A stretch of 64,000 bases of DNA from Symbiopectobacterium purcellii_A (GTDB lineage Bacteria > Pseudomonadota > Gammaproteobacteria > Enterobacterales > Enterobacteriaceae), in contig NZ_CP189882.1 in assembly GCF_052050035.1 (NCBI RefSeq), positions 744,001 to 808,000 on the forward strand, read 5' to 3'. Both the position numbers and the translations under genes were made by a program. The notes under the pieces are model-generated. The model was not told the origin of the DNA. It did not search any database and saw nothing but the letters and a program-made list of their open reading frames with translations. Of the stretch, positions 60,564-64,000 are shown one piece after another; the first letter of the stretch is position 1; each line of letters opens with the position of its first letter.

Positions 60564-61443
60564 TAGCTAAACGACTTAATTTTGATTACATTATTTAAAT
60601 GAGCTATTCAATTGATTTTAGACGTAAAGTGATATCTACACGGAAAAACGAAGGGTTGAGTATCCGAGAAACAGCGAAGCAATTTCGGATTGGCCCTGCC
60701 TCTGTATCGCGTTGGATTAATCAAATAGAGTCAAAAGCATCGACCACGCGTCAGCGAAAGATCGATAAATCCGAGTTGATAAAAGATGTTGAACAATATC
60801 CAGATGCTTACCAAAAAGAACGTGCAGAGCGTTTTGGCGTTTGTCAGAAGGCCATTTGGCAAGCGCTTAAAAAGCTGGGATTGACCTATAAAAAAAACTC
60901 TACGTCATCCGAAAGCCGACGAAAACGCCCGGCAGGGATTTCAACAAAAAAAACAACAGTATGAAAAAGAAGGTAAACCTATTGTTTTTATTGATGAAAG
61001 TGGTTTTTCACACGATGCCCCACGGACTCACGGCTATTCCCCAAAAGGTCAACGGTGTTTTGGCCTGAAGAACTGGGGAGCTAGGGGAAGAACAAATGTT
61101 ATCGGCGCTTTATTAGGCACAACGCTGTTTGCTATCGGATTATTTGATATCAATATTAACAGCGATGTTTTCTATGCCTGGGTCACACAAGTCCTTATCC
61201 CAGTACTCCCTAAAAACAGTGTAATCATGATGGACAATGCCACTTTTCACAAAAAACATAATATTCAACAAGTCATCATCGATGCAGGGTATATGGTGGA
61301 GTATTTGCCTACATATTCGCCAGATCTTAACCCAATTGAGCATAAATGGGCACAAGCAAAAAGCAAAAAAAGAGAGATGGGTTGCGATACAGAGAGTTTG
61401 TTCTCAGTCCATATGGTGTAATCAAAATTAAGTCGCTTGGCTA
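60564..61443 (+). mobile_element. IS630-type element, copy D (880 bp), chimeric flanks
   Basis: Complete, on the opposite strand to the other full copies. TA on both sides (60562-60563 and 61444-61445). The left flank is IS256 and the right flank an IS3-type scrap, so it marks a recombination junction. Confidence 0.95.
60599..61421 (+). CDS. IS630-family transposase, two-frame gene (copy D)
   Basis: First frame 60599-60964 (helix-turn-helix). The A8 run at 60890-60897 lets the ribosome or polymerase slip into the DDE frame (TLRHPKADENARQG), with FIDESG, MMDNATFH and NPIEHKW, ending at 61421. It gives the clearest view of the slip site because it reads on the plus strand. Confidence 0.9.
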
Positions 61444-61445
61444 TA

Positions 61446-61495
61446 TTATAGCGATGTCAGACCTCACTGGTATAACGGTGGGTTAACACCAAATG
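61446..61495 (+). mobile_element. Scrap of IS3-family OrfB
   Basis: About 16 codons, YSDVRPHWYNGGLTPN, resemble the C-terminal YN-x-RPH-x-GLTP signature of IS3-family transposases. It is bounded by IS630 copy D and the IS256 left end. Short, so moderate confidence. Confidence 0.55.
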
Positions 61496-62804
61496 GAGAC
61501 TGTAAAATAATCTGTGTAAATGGCATTTTGAGGAAAACCTTCAAAGGATAACAAAATGCCTATCAGCAACGAACTTATTGACCAACTGCTTCAAGATTGT
61601 CACTCCCCTCAGGATCTGCTGGGTGAATCAGGCCTACTCAAGGTGCTGACTAAAAGACTGGCGGAACGGGTTCTTGAAGCTGAGATGGAGATGCACATTG
61701 GGTATGCTAAGCATGACCCGGCAGGTAATCATTCAGGCAACTCCCGCAATGGCAAGACATCCAAGAGCGTACGTAGCCAAAATCGGGAGATCGAGCTCGA
61801 TATTCCGCGCGACCGCAACAGTACCTTCGAGCCGACACTGATCGGTAAGAACGAAAAACAGCTTAACGGCTTCGATGACCGCATTATTTCTCTCTATTCC
61901 AGAGGGTTATCAACCCGTGATATTCAGGCACACTTTAAAGAAGTCTACGGGGTCGATGTTTCCGCTGGCTTCATTTCTCAAGTGACCAATGCTGTGATGG
62001 ATGACGTTAAGCGCTGGCAGCAACGGCCGCTGGATGCGCTTTATCCCATTGTTTACCTTGACTGTATTGTTGTCAAAAGCCAGGACGGCGGAGCCGTGGC
62101 CATCAAGTCTGTTTATCTGGCCCTCGGCGTCAACGGCCAGGGCGAAAAAGAGCTGCTGGGGCTATGGATAGCCAAAACTGAGGGGGCCAAGTTCTGGTTA
62201 TCTGTGATGACAGAACTGAAAAATCGTGGGCTAAAGGACATCTTCGTCGCCTGCTGCGATGGCCTGAAAGGCTTTCCTGATGCCATTGAAGCTGTTTACC
62301 CGCATACGCGGGTACAGCTCTGCATTGTGCATCAGGTGCGGAACTCGCTGCGCTACGTCGGCTGGAAAGAGCGTAAGGCCGTTGCTGCTGACCTGCGCAC
62401 CATCTATAGTTCCGCAACGCTAGAGGGCGCTGAAGAGGCCCTGGATGCCTTCGCGGCCAAATGGGATGAGCAGTTCCCGACGATCAGCCCGTCGTGGAGA
62501 AATAATTGGGAACGTCTCATCGTCATTTTTGACTTTCCGCCGGAGATCCGCAAGGTTATCTACACCACCAACGCGATAGAGTCGTTAAATGCTTCATTGC
62601 GCAAGATAACGAAAACGCGACGAATATTTCCAACGGATGACTCGGTGCTAAAATTATTCTATCTAGCCTTGCATAATATCTCGGCTAAATGGACCCTACC
62701 AATCAGAGACTGGAAACCGGCTATGAGCCAATTCATGTTGATGTATGGAGATCGGATTTCCGGTTAAGCGATGGAGCCATTTACACGAAATTCTTTACAG
62801 ACTC
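61496..62804 (+). mobile_element. IS256-family element, complete (1309 bp)
   Basis: Inverted repeats GAGACTGTAAAATAATCTG (left) and the inverse of CGAAATTCTTTACAGACTC (right). A single intact transposase is inside. No 8-bp target duplication is seen, since the flanks (IS3 scrap and recombinase fragment) differ. It looks active. Confidence 0.93.
61556..62767 (+). CDS. IS256-family (mutator-type) transposase
   Basis: A 403-residue DDE transposase. The catalytic acids are in YLDCIVVK (about 165), CCDGLKGFPDAI (about 232) and YTTNAIESLNASLRK (about 343), all in family context; CIVHQVRNSLRYV follows the second Asp. Full length, with its own RBS (AAAGGATAAC). One of the few intact transposase genes here. 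Confidence 0.95.
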   Translation: MPISNELIDQLLQDCHSPQDLLGESGLLKVLTKRLAERVLEAEMEMHIGYAKHDPAGNHSGNSRNGKTSKSVRSQNREIELDIPRDRNSTFEPTLIGKNEKQLNGFDDRIISLYSRGLSTRDIQAHFKEVYGVDVSAGFISQVTNAVMDDVKRWQQRPLDALYPIVYLDCIVVKSQDGGAVAIKSVYLALGVNGQGEKELLGLWIAKTEGAKFWLSVMTELKNRGLKDIFVACCDGLKGFPDAIEAVYPHTRVQLCIVHQVRNSLRYVGWKERKAVAADLRTIYSSATLEGAEEALDAFAAKWDEQFPTISPSWRNNWERLIVIFDFPPEIRKVIYTTNAIESLNASLRKITKTRRIFPTDDSVLKLFYLALHNISAKWTLPIRDWKPAMSQFMLMYGDRISG

Positions 62805-62988
62805 AGACCACCAGAGTATCCCCCGATTTCAGGCAGTTTAACGCGCGTTTTAATCCAGGTCTCTGGTCTGTTTTTCCACTGATTTTATCCTCAAAAATAT
62901 GGTCACAATTTGCGCAAATCAAGAATTTTTGCTGTAAATCGGTGTTTTGGTCATTTTTTGACACCCTCATATAGCCAATTTTTGCCAT
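62805..62988 (-). pseudogene. Serine recombinase (invertase/resolvase), N-terminal fragment
   Basis: 61 codons from the ATG at 62988: MAKIGYMRVSKNDQNTDLQ carries the catalytic Ser at residue 10, and later GKTDQRPGLKRALN is typical of Gin/Pin/Hin and Tn3 resolvases. The frame is cut at DTLVV by the IS256 right end, so the rest of the catalytic and DNA-binding domains is lost. It may stem from a phage invertase or a Tn3-type element. Confidence 0.85.
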
Positions 62989-63025
62989 TTTTAACCTTTT
63001 CTCAACCTCTGTAAGGCTTGTAATC

Positions 63026-63313
63026 TGTCAATACCGATTGAATTCTGACCCACCCTGCCAAAGTAAAACTGACCCACCCCCTTTGAATTACTCGAGCGTA
63101 GCTGCTTTAGTTTTCTTCTGGATCTGACCGCTTTTCAGCTTATCTTTCAGTCGATAGCTTTGACCGCTGATTTGCGCGATATGCGCATGGTGAAGCAGCC
63201 GATCCAGCATCGCCGCCGTCAGCGTTTCATCATCTCCGAATGTCCCCGACCACTGGGTAAACGGCAGGTTGCTGGTCAGGACCACGCTGCCTGACTCATA
63301 CCGTTTAGCGATA
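63026..63313 (-). mobile_element. istB: IS21 right-end fragment with 3' part of istB
   Basis: The minus strand codes for the last 75 or so residues of IstB (AKRYESGSVVLTSNLPF to KAATLE, stop near 63088), followed by a right end with two GGTGGGTCAG repeats. The copy at 28600-30734 has only one. It is cut at TA by MITE copy 8. Confidence 0.92.
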
Positions 63314-63405
63314 TAGCCAAGCGACATTATTTTGATAACAGCCAGCTATGCTTCTTTGCCGCATATCAGGGCATAGGATGTAATCATTTTTAAGTCGGTT
63401 GTCTA
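63314..63405. repeat. 92-bp IS630-type MITE, copy 8
   Basis: Begins TAGCCAAGCGACATTATTTTG and ends GTCGGTTGTCTA (one base different in the terminus). The left flank is istB and the right flank a host esterase fragment, so it is a recombination junction. Confidence 0.92.
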
Positions 63406-63806
63406 TACCTGCGCGAACACGCCGCAGAATATGGCATTGATCCGCAGCGTATCGGCGTATTGGGTGATTCTGCGGGTGGATATCTGGCACAAATGCTGGG
63501 TGTCACCAACGGTGAAAAAACCTTCGATAAAGGGGATTATCTCAATCAATCCTCGGATGTTCAGGCCGTGGTGACCCTCTATGGGCTCTCCAATCTGCTC
63601 AACATCGGTGCTGGCTTCCCAGAGAATATTCAGGATGTACACCGCTCACCGGCGTCAACCGAAGCGCTGTTGGTTATAGCCAACCGACTTAAAAATGATT
63701 ACATCCTATGCCCTGATATGCGGCAAAGAAGCATAGCTGGCTGTTATCAAAATAATGTCGCTTGGCTATAACGGTGCAGCCTTCCGCGATTTCCCTGGTG
63801 CAGCTA
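63406..63806 (+). pseudogene. Esterase-type alpha/beta hydrolase fragment, split by MITE
   Basis: The frame reads YLREHAAEYGIDPQRIGVLG, then DSAGGYLAQMLG with the GDSAGG nucleophile motif, then QAVVTLYGLSNLL and SPASTEALLV. Removing MITE copy 9 (63677-63768) and one TA gives ALLV-NGAAFRDFPGAA. The 5' part ends at MITE copy 8 and the 3' part at an IS630 (63807). The sequence resembles BD-FAE/lipase-type esterases. Non-functional as it stands. Confidence 0.82.
63677..63768. repeat. 92-bp IS630-type MITE, copy 9
   Basis: Begins TAGCCAACCGACTTAAAAATG, ends GTCGCTTGGCTA, TA-flanked, with clean esterase sequence on both sides. Nearly identical to copy 5. Confidence 0.94.
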
Positions 63807-64000
63807 TAGCCAAGCGACTTAATTTTGATTACACCATATGGACTGAGAACAAACTCTCTGTATCGCAACCCATCTCTCTTTTTTTGCTTTTTGCTTGTGC
63901 CCATTTATGCTCAATTGGGTTAAGATCTGGCGAATATGTAGGCAAATACTCCACCATATACCCTGCATCGATGATGACTTGTTGAATATTATGTTTTTTG
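63807..64000 (-). mobile_element. IS630-type element, cut by window end
   Basis: The first 194 bp, from TAGCCAAGCGACTTAATTTTG, match copies A-C. It reads the transposase C-terminus on the minus strand. The remainder lies beyond the window. Confidence 0.95.

Noticed and set aside
28341..63768. Regularly sized 92-bp repeats as a CRISPR-like or regulatory RNA array
   Set aside because: Copies are dispersed, in both orientations, TA-flanked and inserted in unrelated genes, so they are transposon derivatives and not an array.

Overview
The window is a chromosomal segment of an enterobacterium (Enterobacterales). The rrn operon, the leuV-type tRNA, metNIQ, rcsF, cysGDNC, ftsB-ispDF, nlpD-rpoS, lysS-prfB-recJ-dsbC-xerD, cptA-sdhE, ygfZ-trhA and gcvTHP all have the lengths and motifs of that order. 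Gene arrangement and protein character look most like the Pectobacteriaceae/Sodalis side of the order (Brenneria, Lonsdalea, Dickeya, Pectobacterium, Sodalis). The genus cannot be fixed by eye.

Layout. 1-6.2 kb: an IS30 remnant, then a complete rRNA operon read leftward (16S-tRNAIle-tRNAAla-23S-5S-tRNAThr-5S). 6.2-12.7 kb: gmhB, the MetJ-controlled metNIQ methionine transporter, rcsF, trmO and proS. 12.8-23.7 kb, all leftward: rpoS-nlpD-pcm-truD-ispF-ispD-ftsB, then ygbE and cysC-cysN-cysD-cysG. surE is missing and two genes carry point lesions. 24-31.4 kb: a decayed phage tail-fibre gene and a truncated araC-type regulator, broken by IS903-, IS630- and IS21-type elements. 31.5-45.5 kb: lysS-prfB-recJ-dsbC-xerD, an IS5-family element, an MFS symporter, fldB, cptA-sdhE, ygfZ, trhA and a truncated alpha/beta hydrolase. 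46.5-51.2 kb: gcvP-gcvH-gcvT. 51.8-55.6 kb: a fucO gene broken in several places. 55.7-58.1 kb: a small Fur-box gene (yjjZ-like), tRNALeu(CAG), a dead lysR gene and a truncated aldo/keto reductase. 58.1-64 kb: a mosaic of nested IS elements with small captured host fragments (cdaR, a serine recombinase, an esterase).

The dominant feature is a dense, recently active mobile-element load. I resolve four complete 880-bp IS630-type elements plus two partial ones, nine copies of a 92-bp MITE with IS630-like ends and TA target duplications, and five complete plus one partial copy of a 189-bp MITE with IS903-like ends and 9-bp duplications. There are also IS903, IS30, IS21, IS256, two different IS5-family elements and an IS3 scrap. 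Several copies have different elements on their two flanks, so they mark recombination junctions. One pair of MITEs behaves like a composite unit carrying a cdaR fragment into an IS21.

Host gene decay goes with this: a 1-nt frameshift at the end of rpoS, an amber codon in truD, loss of surE, a nonsense codon in a lysR gene, and IS-truncated araC, hydrolase, aldo/keto reductase, fucO, cdaR and esterase genes. Core metabolism and translation genes are otherwise intact. This pattern suggests an early stage of genome degradation, as in a lineage that recently became host-restricted; that reading is inference. I found no CRISPR array and no intact defence or secretion system. The most novel material is the paired MITE families and the junctions they create.
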